In this document: piece after piece, positions 41,827 through 49,587 of the stretch
How the letters are laid out: each line of letters begins with the position of its first letter
How positions within the stretch are numbered: the stretch's first letter is position 1
Assembly: GCA_964543545.1 (NCBI GenBank)
Contig: CAZIYT010000009.1
Location: 1-64,000, forward strand
DNA length: 64,000 nucleotides
From: UBA4416 sp964543545
Lineage (GTDB): Bacteria; Bacteroidota; Bacteroidia; B-17B0; Aurantibacillaceae
Direction of reading: 5' to 3'
Translations under genes and position numbers: made by a program
Notes under the pieces: model-generated
Database searches by the model: none
What the model was told of the DNA's origin: nothing
Seen by the model: the letters and a program-made list of their open reading frames with translations, nothing else

Positions 41827-44691
41827 CTAAGTGACGTTACAGATGCCTGCATAGGCGCAGTACTCGCAGGTTTTCAGGTCGGGCGTCTGGTCGAATGGAT
41901 GGTTCCGGTTCACAATGGATTCAATTTCTTTCCTTAAGTGGAACTCAAATTCGGCCAGAAGCTCGTCTGTAAAATTCAAAACGCCTTCTGCTTTGTCCTC
42001 CTGCAGAATGAACCTCGGCTGCTCTTCAAATTTCCGGAAGGCAATAATGCAGGGCTGAAGCTCTTCGGGCCTGGCAATACCGTTTTTGACTACCAGCCAG
42101 GCATAAATAAAGAGCTGCAGCATTTTGTTGTATTTGCGATCGCTGAACAGGTCTTCAAAACCGCTGAACTTAAATTTATCATCCTGCTTCACCGACGATT
42201 TATAATCCACGATCCGGATCTTGTTGCCCCGCCGGTCGATCCTGTCGGCCGATCCTTTGATGAAGACTTCCGTTTCCGCTCCGTCGATGGTAACGTACAG
42301 GCTCGATTCAAGGCCTCTTTCCAGGTCTACCAGGCTCAGCAGCTCATTGCTTTTTTTTAGCTCGCCGATCATCTTCTGGTCGGCCTTCAGCAATTTATTG
42401 ACGTATTCGTAAAGCACCTTGCGCTGTAAGAAATTCTTACCGAAGAGGCTTTCCCTCTGGCTGAAATACTGGCGGAAAACCGTATTCACCGTTTCTTCCG
42501 TCCGGGCCTTGCAATCGCGGATATCGGCTTCGGTGAGCACGCGCCCTATATAAGGCGTGTACAATATTTCCAGCGACTCATGCAGGATAGAGCCTTGTGT
42601 GTTGGCTTCGGCGCTTTCCTCCACATCCTCTGTTTCCTTAATGCCGGCGCCATACCTGAAAAAGAACCGCAGGGCGCAATCCTTATAGGTGATGAGTGCG
42701 GAAGGACTGAGCCCGCCGTAGCTGTCGCTCACGCTCAGCTTTTTGATAATGGGCTGCAGGTTCAGATCGGTTTTGGCAAAGGCGATCTCGTTCCTGGTGC
42801 TGGCTTTCAGGGCATCGCCGCTCAGCATTTTTTCGCTGAGGCGGTGTTGCGGGTTGTAGCTCTGAAGCTCGAATTGCAGCTGCGTGATGAAGCGGCTTTT
42901 CTCGCCGGTGCCCATCATGCTTTGCTCCGTATTATAGGTGATCAGGACGTTGGTAGCGCGCTGCAGCAGGCGGTAAAAGTGATAGGCATAAATAGCGTCC
43001 TTGTGCCCGTAGAGCGGCATCCCGAAGTGCCGTTTGAGATCGTTGGGAATAAAAGAATTCACCGCTTTGCCGCTGGGAAGCACACCTTCATTCACCCCCA
43101 ACACCATGAGGTGCTCAAAATCCAGGGTCCGCGTTTCCAGCACACCCATGATCTGCAAGCCCTGCAAAGGCTCACCGATAAAAGGAACGGTGGCGCTGCC
43201 GATGATCTGCTTATAAAGGCTGCGCAGGGTTGGCAGCGAGTTGAGGAAGGACTGCGTGTGAATGAGGCTTTGCAGGCGGTTGAAATATTTGGTGAACACG
43301 TGCAGGTATTCCAGCTCGGCAGAGGAGAGGCGGAGTTCCTCTTCATCAGACGTATTGAAGCGGGCAATCACTTCCGACATGGCAGCAATACCGTCGGCCG
43401 AGTGTTGCCAGAAGCCGAACAGTTTTTGCACCGATGCATAGTCGCTACCAAACAATTCCTGGAGCATCGCCGTCGTGATCCATACATAGTTCTTGTCGAT
43501 GATCTTGCGGATCACATCCTGCAGGGCTGTGGCAGGCCGGAAGGACGCGTAATATTTTTTAAAGAAGGCATTGTGCAGGATCCGGAACACATCCTTGAAA
43601 TAAAAAGAAACGCTGCTTTGAAGCCCTGCCTTTTGCCCGGCCTGTTGGAGATTGATGAGGTTGTCTACCAGGTCGTACAAGGGCGACAGGCGCAGGGGAT
43701 ATTCCATCGTCACGTTCACATGCTTCACCTGCTCGGGCAGCTGGTTTAATACCGGGAACAGGAGGCTCTCGTCAGCCAGCACAATGGCAATCTTATTGAG
43801 GCTTTTCCCTTCGGCGATCCAGGTGCGGAGCTGTTGTGCCACGGCCTGCGATTGCCCCACCTGCCGCGGAACGGCAACTACATCCACGTTCTTGGGAATG
43901 TCTTTGAAATCGGTGCTCAGGGGCAGCTTGTATTTCAGCCATGGATTGTCGAAGTTCTCCCGCAGGAACAGGCCGGCCTCATAATTGGGATTGTTAACAT
44001 AGTACTCATCGGCATCCCAGAGGATATCTGCTTTCTTTTCCTTCAACCAGTCGGTAAAGATCAGTGTTTCTGCCTTGTTGAGGGCATTGAAACCGCAGAT
44101 CAGCAATTTGGAGAACTTCTGAATGTAAGGATTGCTTTTGTATTGCTCTACCGATTTGCGGTACATCAGCCCCTGGTAAGCCTGCTTTTTGGCCAGCAGC
44201 ATGTTCGAGAACTCTTCGTAAATGCTACCCATCTGCCACATAAAGTTTACGTAGTCCTGTTGCGTAGGCGTGAGGCTGCCCTCACTCAGCGACCAGTTCT
44301 CGATCTCTTTGATCTCTTTCAGGTTTTGATACAACGCTTTGGTATCGATGAGGTAGCGGTCGGCTTCATTGAAATCCTGCAGCATCAGGTTTCCCCATTT
44401 GGAGAATGCATCGAAGGATTCCGCTTTTTCTTTCAGGACATGCGTGTAGGCTACATACAGGTCGCAGATGAGGTCGATGTTGTCGGCCTGCTCGAGCCCG
44501 GAGAGTTTTGCCACGAGCTCTTCGGCGCTGATGATCACCGGGAGCCAGATCGTTTTCTGATACACTTTTGCCAGGTGCTGCTTGAGGTACAAGGCACCCC
44601 GTTTGTTGGGAAGGATAATGCATAAGCGCTCCGTCTCATCCCGGTAATGGTCAAAAATATACTGTGCCGCCTGAAATAAAAATGGAGTCAT
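41827..44691 (-). CDS. AddB-like PD-(D/E)XK nuclease/helicase-like protein
   Basis: A 954-residue cytoplasmic protein. The N-terminal half is a degraded helicase (LCIILPNKRGALYLKQHL in the place of Walker A, VVAVPRQVGQSQAVAQQL, KIAIVLADESLLFPVLNQLP). The C-terminal half has LSPSALITYKDCALRFFFRYG with the first iron-sulfur Cys near 673, then IDRRGNKIRIVDYKSS as nuclease D...D-x-K, and the last three cluster Cys in CEYCAYAGIC (C942, C945, C951). This is the AddB/RexB arrangement. AddB normally works with AddA in double-strand break repair; no addA gene is adjacent. The identity of the complex is an inference. Confidence 0.88.
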   Translation of the reverse strand: MTPFLFQAAQYIFDHYRDETERLCIILPNKRGALYLKQHLAKVYQKTIWLPVIISAEELVAKLSGLEQADNIDLICDLYVAYTHVLKEKAESFDAFSKWGNLMLQDFNEADRYLIDTKALYQNLKEIKEIENWSLSEGSLTPTQQDYVNFMWQMGSIYEEFSNMLLAKKQAYQGLMYRKSVEQYKSNPYIQKFSKLLICGFNALNKAETLIFTDWLKEKKADILWDADEYYVNNPNYEAGLFLRENFDNPWLKYKLPLSTDFKDIPKNVDVVAVPRQVGQSQAVAQQLRTWIAEGKSLNKIAIVLADESLLFPVLNQLPEQVKHVNVTMEYPLRLSPLYDLVDNLINLQQAGQKAGLQSSVSFYFKDVFRILHNAFFKKYYASFRPATALQDVIRKIIDKNYVWITTAMLQELFGSDYASVQKLFGFWQHSADGIAAMSEVIARFNTSDEEELRLSSAELEYLHVFTKYFNRLQSLIHTQSFLNSLPTLRSLYKQIIGSATVPFIGEPLQGLQIMGVLETRTLDFEHLMVLGVNEGVLPSGKAVNSFIPNDLKRHFGMPLYGHKDAIYAYHFYRLLQRATNVLITYNTEQSMMGTGEKSRFITQLQFELQSYNPQHRLSEKMLSGDALKASTRNEIAFAKTDLNLQPIIKKLSVSDSYGGLSPSALITYKDCALRFFFRYGAGIKETEDVEESAEANTQGSILHESLEILYTPYIGRVLTEADIRDCKARTEETVNTVFRQYFSQRESLFGKNFLQRKVLYEYVNKLLKADQKMIGELKKSNELLSLVDLERGLESSLYVTIDGAETEVFIKGSADRIDRRGNKIRIVDYKSSVKQDDKFKFSGFEDLFSDRKYNKMLQLFIYAWLVVKNGIARPEELQPCIIAFRKFEEQPRFILQEDKAEGVLNFTDELLAEFEFHLRKEIESIVNRNHPFDQTPDLKTCEYCAYAGICNVT

Positions 44692-44756
44692 CCGAAAAAC
44701 CGGTTTTGATCTCGAAAATTACTAAAAAAACAGGGTGCTTTGCGAATTAAATTGTA

Positions 44757-44764
44757 TAATTTTG
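44757..44764 (+). promoter_or_regulatory. -7 promoter box for the TolC gene
   Basis: TAATTTTG, perfect TAnnTTTG, giving a long leader of about 180 bases. The leader holds a hairpin GAAAAATT (44770-44777) / AATTTTTC (44793-44800) that could act as an attenuator. The -33 box is poor. Confidence 0.4.
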
Positions 44765-44954
44765 TGCCTGAAAAATTACCGGCTTAAAGGGGAATTTTTC
44801 CGTTTGTGTAGAAGAGCAACCGTAACTGCTTTTTTAATTAAATTTACAGGTATTCTTTCATCCACTAAAACCAATGCCCGCGTACGAACTGTTCCTGTCT
44901 CCTGAGCTCACGGACAGTATGGCGGGTGCAGAATGAAACACTATGACATTCACC

Positions 44955-46391
44955 ATGAAATATTTCCTATTCGGATGCATTTTATTGAGCCTGGCTTACA
45001 CGGCCTCGTCCCAGTCCAATACCTGGACCCTGCAGCAATGCGTGGAGTATGCACAGAAAAACAACATCGGTCTTAAGCAGGCGGAGCTGACCAACTATAT
45101 CAATAAGAATAACACCAACCAGAGTAAGGCTGCTATTTTGCCCACCATTAATGCGGGCGCGCAGCACACCTACAACTTCGGGCGTACCATTGACCGTTAT
45201 ACCAATACCTTTGCGAACACGCAGGTACTGTCGCAAAACTTCTACCTCTCCAGCAATGTGGTGCTTTGGTCGGGGCTGGCGCAGTACAACAACATCAAGG
45301 CCAATGAGTATAATTACCTGTCGGGTACCGAAAACTTTTTGCAGCAGCAAAACGATTTGTCGCTGAATGTGGCTACCGCTTACATCAATGTGATCTTTAC
45401 CGATGAGCTGTTGCTGGTGTCCAAAAATCAATACAACATTTCCAAACAACAGCTCGACCGCACGGAAAAGCTGGCGGAAGCGGGATCGGTTGCTAAGAGC
45501 GCGGTGTTCGATCTGAGATCGCAGATGGCCAACGACCAGGTGAACCTGACCAATGCGGAGAACAATTACCAGCTGGCACTGCTCAACCTCACGCAGCTGC
45601 TGAACCTGAGAATCGATACCCTGAAAAACTTCTCCGTGGTGAGGCCCGACATCGAAGTGCTGAACTACGAGCTGGAAAGTGTTTCCATCCAAAAGATCTA
45701 TGAAGAAGCTTTAAAGAACCAGCACTCGGTGAAGAGTACCACTTACGGATTGATGGCCGCCGAGAAAAACCTGGCGGTTGCCAAAGGGCGTGTCAGCCCG
45801 ACGCTGAGCATTACAGGCTCTCTCGGTACAGGTACTTCGGGATTGGATAAGAACATTGATGCCGTGAATATTGTTGGTTCCGAGCCTGCACCCTATTTTA
45901 TTGATGCGGGGGGAGGAGTCATTATACCGGTTTCCCAGCCTAAAACAGAGATTGTAAGCTCACCGAAACCCTTTACCGATCAGTTTAAGGACAACGTGAA
46001 TAAGAGTGTCGGATTAACGCTGAGTATCCCTTTGTTCAATGGTCTGCAAACATACACCGGTGTGCAGAATGCAAAGATCAACGCGCTGAATGCCAAATAT
46101 TCGCAGGACCTGCTGGCTCAGAATTTGTATAAGACCATTGCGCAGGCTTATGTGAATGCGAGAGCCGGCCTGAATAAATACAATGCCAGCAAAGCAGCGG
46201 TGGAAGCGGCCGAGCAGGCATTTGGCTTTTCGGAGCAGAAATTCAATGTGGGTGCCATCAGCAGCTTTGACTTCAATGATGCCAAAACACGCTTGCAAAC
46301 GGCACAAAGCAACCTGGTACAGGCCAAATACGATTATGTGTTCCGTCTCAAAGTACTGGACTTTTACCAGGGCAAGCCATTGACGTTGTAA
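44955..46391 (+). CDS. TolC-family outer-membrane efflux protein
   Basis: A 478-residue outer-membrane channel subunit. From ATG 44955 the signal peptide is MKYFLFGCILLSLAYTASSQ; a start 4 codons upstream is possible. The mature protein has WTLQQCVEYAQKNNIGLKQAELTNYINKNN, AAILPTINAGAQHTYNFGRTIDRYTNTF, and two helical halves ending FNVGAISSFDFNDAKTRLQTAQSNLVQAKYDYVFRLKVLDFYQGKPL. This TolC type in Bacteroidetes usually pairs with a MacA-like adaptor, which is the next gene. A CGCAGAG repeat lies between them. Confidence 0.94.
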   Translation: MKYFLFGCILLSLAYTASSQSNTWTLQQCVEYAQKNNIGLKQAELTNYINKNNTNQSKAAILPTINAGAQHTYNFGRTIDRYTNTFANTQVLSQNFYLSSNVVLWSGLAQYNNIKANEYNYLSGTENFLQQQNDLSLNVATAYINVIFTDELLLVSKNQYNISKQQLDRTEKLAEAGSVAKSAVFDLRSQMANDQVNLTNAENNYQLALLNLTQLLNLRIDTLKNFSVVRPDIEVLNYELESVSIQKIYEEALKNQHSVKSTTYGLMAAEKNLAVAKGRVSPTLSITGSLGTGTSGLDKNIDAVNIVGSEPAPYFIDAGGGVIIPVSQPKTEIVSSPKPFTDQFKDNVNKSVGLTLSIPLFNGLQTYTGVQNAKINALNAKYSQDLLAQNLYKTIAQAYVNARAGLNKYNASKAAVEAAEQAFGFSEQKFNVGAISSFDFNDAKTRLQTAQSNLVQAKYDYVFRLKVLDFYQGKPLTL

Positions 46392-46402
46392 GACCTTAAT
46401 CT

Positions 46403-46552
46403 AACCGCAGAGAACGCAGAGAAAAATCGCAGAGGCGCGGAGAAAAACAGGGATAAGTAATAAACGTAAAGATGATTCCCGAATTAATTAAAAGAGCATA
46501 AAATAAATAACCACTTTGCGGACTCAGCGCCATCTTTGCGCCCTCTGCGGTT
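46403..46552. repeat. CGCAGAG-type inverted repeat element, copy 2
   Basis: The left end AACCGCAGAGAACGCAGAG and the right end CTTTGCGCCCTCTGCGGTT are inverted repeats, and the middle has GCAGAGGCGCGG and CTTTGCGGACTCAGCGCC. It is related to copy 1 at 11205-11324. It separates tolC from its adaptor within a likely operon and may form a long stem in the message. Confidence 0.7.
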
Positions 46553-46566
46553 AAAAAATTAAACGA

Positions 46567-47919
46567 ATGAAAAGAACATATTGGATCATCGGAATTTGCG
46601 TGCTGGTTTTGGTGCTGGCCGTCTTTTTTAAATTTTTTAAAGGGGCGCCTCCTGTGGACGTCACTACCGAGAAAGCCGCAAAGCGCAGCCTGATCGAAAC
46701 GGTATCTGCCAATGGCAAGATCCAACCGGAAGCCGAATTAAAAATTACTTCCGATGTATCGGGAGAGGTGGTGGAGATGCTTGTGAAGGAAGGCGACCAG
46801 GTGAAAAAAGGACAGCTGTTGTGCCGCATCAAGCCCGATATTTATGAAAGTGCCTTCGAGCGTGTGAATGCCACGGTGAGCAGCTCAAAAGCCAATCTAC
46901 AGACAACCGTGGCTCAGCTGGCGCAGGCCAAAGCCAACCTGGCTAATGCCGAAGCCTCTTATGCCCGCAGCAAAAAACTCTTCGACCAGAGTGTGATCTC
47001 GCAACAGGAAATGGATGCTGCCAAAGCCTCTTTCGAATCGGCGAAAGCCAATGTGGAAGGACTGGCGGAGAGCATCAAGGCCGCCGACTTTAATGTGAAG
47101 AGCATGCAGGCCTCTTTGAAAGAGGCGAATTCCAACCTCGACAAAACCTACATCTATGCACCGGTTGACGGAACAGTTTCCAAGCTCAATGTGGAAAAAG
47201 GGGAAAGGGTAGTGGGTGTACAGGGCCTGCAGGGCACGGAGATCCTGCGCCTGGCAAACCTCAATGAGATGGAAGCCAGTGTGGAGGTCAACGAGAACGA
47301 CATCATCAATATTCATAAGAACGATACAGCCATCATTGAAGTAGATGCTTACATGGGAAAAAAATTCAGGGGCATTGTGACGGAAGTGGCAAACTCAGCT
47401 AACACGACGGGCATTTCCGTTGACCAGGTGACTAACTTTGTGGTGAAGATCCGCATGATGAGGGAATCCTACCTCGACCTGATCACCGATCTCAACCCGG
47501 CTCCGTTCCGCCCGGGCATGAGCGCCAGCGTGGAGATTCAGACCAGGCGCGCCAATGATGTGATCACCGTGCCGATTCCGGCAGTGACCACGCGCGGCAG
47601 CGATACGACGGAGACCAAAAACCGCGGGCCTGAGGGCGAAGAAGATCCGAAAGTCGTCGTAAAGGATGAGAAAGAAGAAAAGCTGAATAAAAAACAGGAA
47701 GCGATCAAAGAATGTGTGTTCCTGAATGTGAATGGCGAAGCGAAGATGGTACAGGTAACGACCGGTATCCAGGATAACGATTACATTGAAATCAAAACAG
47801 GCATCAAGCCCGGTGATGAAGTGATCTCGGGGCCTTATGGCGCCGTTTCCAAAACACTGAAAAATTCCTCGAAGATCAAAGTGGTAACCAAAGACCAGTT
47901 GTTCTCCGATAAGAAATAA
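46567..47919 (+). CDS. Efflux periplasmic adaptor subunit (HlyD/MacA-like)
   Basis: A 450-residue adaptor with one N-terminal membrane helix (YWIIGICVLVLVLAVFFKFF). It has a lipoyl half VSANGKIQPEAELKITSDVSGEVVEMLVKEGDQVKKGQLLCRIKPD, an alpha hairpin with ASYARSKKLFDQSVISQQEMDAAKASFESAKA, a second lipoyl half TYIYAPVDGTVSKLNVEKGERV, and a beta-barrel and membrane-proximal part with GMSASVEIQTRRANDVITVPIPAVTTRG. A charged insert (EGEEDPKVVVKDEKEEKLNKKQE) interrupts the end. It should bridge TolC and an inner-membrane ABC or RND pump. No such pump follows; the next gene is tsaB. Confidence 0.93.
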   Translation: MKRTYWIIGICVLVLVLAVFFKFFKGAPPVDVTTEKAAKRSLIETVSANGKIQPEAELKITSDVSGEVVEMLVKEGDQVKKGQLLCRIKPDIYESAFERVNATVSSSKANLQTTVAQLAQAKANLANAEASYARSKKLFDQSVISQQEMDAAKASFESAKANVEGLAESIKAADFNVKSMQASLKEANSNLDKTYIYAPVDGTVSKLNVEKGERVVGVQGLQGTEILRLANLNEMEASVEVNENDIINIHKNDTAIIEVDAYMGKKFRGIVTEVANSANTTGISVDQVTNFVVKIRMMRESYLDLITDLNPAPFRPGMSASVEIQTRRANDVITVPIPAVTTRGSDTTETKNRGPEGEEDPKVVVKDEKEEKLNKKQEAIKECVFLNVNGEAKMVQVTTGIQDNDYIEIKTGIKPGDEVISGPYGAVSKTLKNSSKIKVVTKDQLFSDKK

Positions 47920-47939
47920 GCCCCCTGCTTTAACCTATA

Positions 47940-48623
47940 GTGGCTTACCTTTTACATATCGAATCGAGCTCTACCCTTTGCTCCGTGGCTTTATCAAACG
48001 GTGAAAACCTGGTGGCCTTAAAGGAATTGGATGCCGGCTACACGCATGCCGAAAATCTTCATGTGTTTATCAAAGAGTTGTTGCAGGAGCAGAACATCGG
48101 TCTGGCTCAGTTGCAGGCTATCTCCGTTAGCTCCGGTCCCGGCTCTTATACAGGCCTGCGCATCGGTTTTGCTACAGCCAAAGGCCTGGCGTATGCCCTG
48201 CGGATCCCGCTCATTGTGGTAGACACCTTAAAAGTGATGGCATCGCTGGCGGTAAAGCAAGATCCCGGAGCCTCTTTATTCTGCCCGATGCTCGATGCCA
48301 GGCGTATGGAAGTATATACCGCTCTTTATACCAAAGACCTTGCCTTGCAGATGGCGCCCATGGCTCTGGTGCTTGATGAAGAAAGCATTACCCGTTTTCG
48401 TAAGCCAGGAACAGCCATTTGTTTTTTTGGTGACGGCATGCCCAAAGCAAAAGCCTTATTGGAAAGCATTCCTTCAGCGCATTTCCTGGAAGGCATCCGG
48501 CCTGGCTCGGAAGCGATGATTTCCCTGGCCTACGGCAAGTTCCGGGACCTGGATTTTGCCGATACGGCTTATGCCGAACCCTTTTACCTCAAGGATTTTT
48601 TCTTCACTACCGCTAAAAAATAA
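47940..48623 (+). CDS. tsaB: tRNA threonylcarbamoyladenosine biosynthesis protein TsaB
   Basis: A 227-residue protein starting on GTG (MAYLLHIESSSTLCSVALSNG). TsaB motifs are HAENLHVFIKELL, ISVSSGPGSYTGLRIGFATAKGLAYAL and MLDARRMEVYTALY. TsaB is the scaffold that binds TsaD and TsaE to make the t6A37 modification of tRNAs that read ANN codons. It has the actin-like fold without a complete catalytic site. It lies 20 bases after the adaptor gene and 17 bases before a lipid kinase gene. Confidence 0.94.
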   Translation: MAYLLHIESSSTLCSVALSNGENLVALKELDAGYTHAENLHVFIKELLQEQNIGLAQLQAISVSSGPGSYTGLRIGFATAKGLAYALRIPLIVVDTLKVMASLAVKQDPGASLFCPMLDARRMEVYTALYTKDLALQMAPMALVLDEESITRFRKPGTAICFFGDGMPKAKALLESIPSAHFLEGIRPGSEAMISLAYGKFRDLDFADTAYAEPFYLKDFFFTTAKK

Positions 48624-48640
48624 AGCCTTACCTTTCGCGC

Positions 48641-49519
48641 ATGTCAGCAGGAGCCCAAAAGATTGCCTTTGTCATCAATCCCAATGCGGGTGTGAAAAAG
48701 AAGATCGATATCATCGAGTTTGTGAAAAACTACTTTCCTGAAACCATTCCCTATGACCTGATCGTGTGGAAGAATCCTTACGATTTCGAGTCGGTGAAGC
48801 AGCAGATCTTATCCGGAAACTATACGGTTGTAGTGGCCTGTGGCGGCGATGGCACCGTGAATATGGTATCGTCTGTAGTGATGAACACCGCTATGGCGCT
48901 GGGAATTTTGCCATTGGGTTCCGGCAACGGATTAGCGAGGAGCAATGGGATTCCACTCGACCTGGAGGATGCCCTGACGGTGATTGCCCGCGCCGAAACC
49001 AAAATCATCGACGGCGCGCTCATCAATGGCATTCCGTTTTTCTGCACGGCAGGCGTGGGCTTCGATGCCCTGATTGCCGAGAAGTTTGCGGCCAGCACCA
49101 CGCGCGGCTTTCTCACCTATTTTAAAACCAGCATCAGCGAATTTTTTTCCTACAAGCCCAATGATTACAAAGTCACGGTGGATGGGCAAGCGCTTCAAAC
49201 CAAAGCCTTTTTAATTACCGTGGCTAATGCCGGCCAATGGGGCAATGACGTGTACATTTCGCCGGAGGCCTCACTCAACGACGGCATCCTGCATGTGAGC
49301 ATCTTAAAGCCTTTTGCGCTTTCCGCGATCGGCGGAATCGGCCTGAAGCTTTTCCGGAAAAAGATCCATACCTCTGCACACCTCATTTCTCTGAACGGAA
49401 AAAAAATCGAGATTGAATTTGAAGGACAGCTGCCGGTACACTATGACGGCGAGCCACTGAAAGCCGAAGGAAAGCTCAGGATCGAAGTACGGCCCAACGC
49501 ATTGAAAGTAGTGTGTTGA
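48641..49519 (+). CDS. Diacylglycerol kinase-family lipid kinase
   Basis: A 292-residue soluble kinase of the DagK/YegS/BmrU family. The nucleotide-binding start is KIAFVINPNAGVKKK, the catalytic motif VVVACGGDGTVNMVSSVVMNT, then GILPLGSGNGLARSNGIPLDLEDAL, AGVGFDALIAEKF and, near the end, VHYDGEPLKAEGKLRIEVRPNAL. It should phosphorylate diacylglycerol or a related lipid. The exact substrate and any role in membrane recycling are not shown. It is the last gene of the run that starts with tolC. Confidence 0.92.
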   Translation: MSAGAQKIAFVINPNAGVKKKIDIIEFVKNYFPETIPYDLIVWKNPYDFESVKQQILSGNYTVVVACGGDGTVNMVSSVVMNTAMALGILPLGSGNGLARSNGIPLDLEDALTVIARAETKIIDGALINGIPFFCTAGVGFDALIAEKFAASTTRGFLTYFKTSISEFFSYKPNDYKVTVDGQALQTKAFLITVANAGQWGNDVYISPEASLNDGILHVSILKPFALSAIGGIGLKLFRKKIHTSAHLISLNGKKIEIEFEGQLPVHYDGEPLKAEGKLRIEVRPNALKVVC

Positions 49520-49557
49520 TTAATCTGTTCTTATGGGATCTGTTAGTACGCTTTTGC

Positions 49558-49584
49558 CGGACACCGGCGAAGTCGAAGTGTTCG
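49558..49584. repeat. Short ...CGAAGTG intergenic hairpin
   Basis: CGGACAC (49558-49564) pairs with GTGTTCG (49578-49584), one G-T pair, loop of 13 bases ending AGTCGAA. It resembles the hairpins at 8336-8360 and 30103-30140. It lies between convergent genes and may help end both transcripts. Confidence 0.45.
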
Positions 49585-49587
49585 TGC

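Noticed and set aside
42580..43749. 389-codon plus-strand frame opposite the AddB-like gene
   Set aside because: No domain, no promoter, and it lies entirely inside a well-supported gene.
44874..44936. 20-codon reading frame (MPAYELFLSPELTDSMAGAE) in the TolC leader
   Set aside because: Could be a leader peptide, but has no initiation signal or recognisable stall sequence; too short to support.
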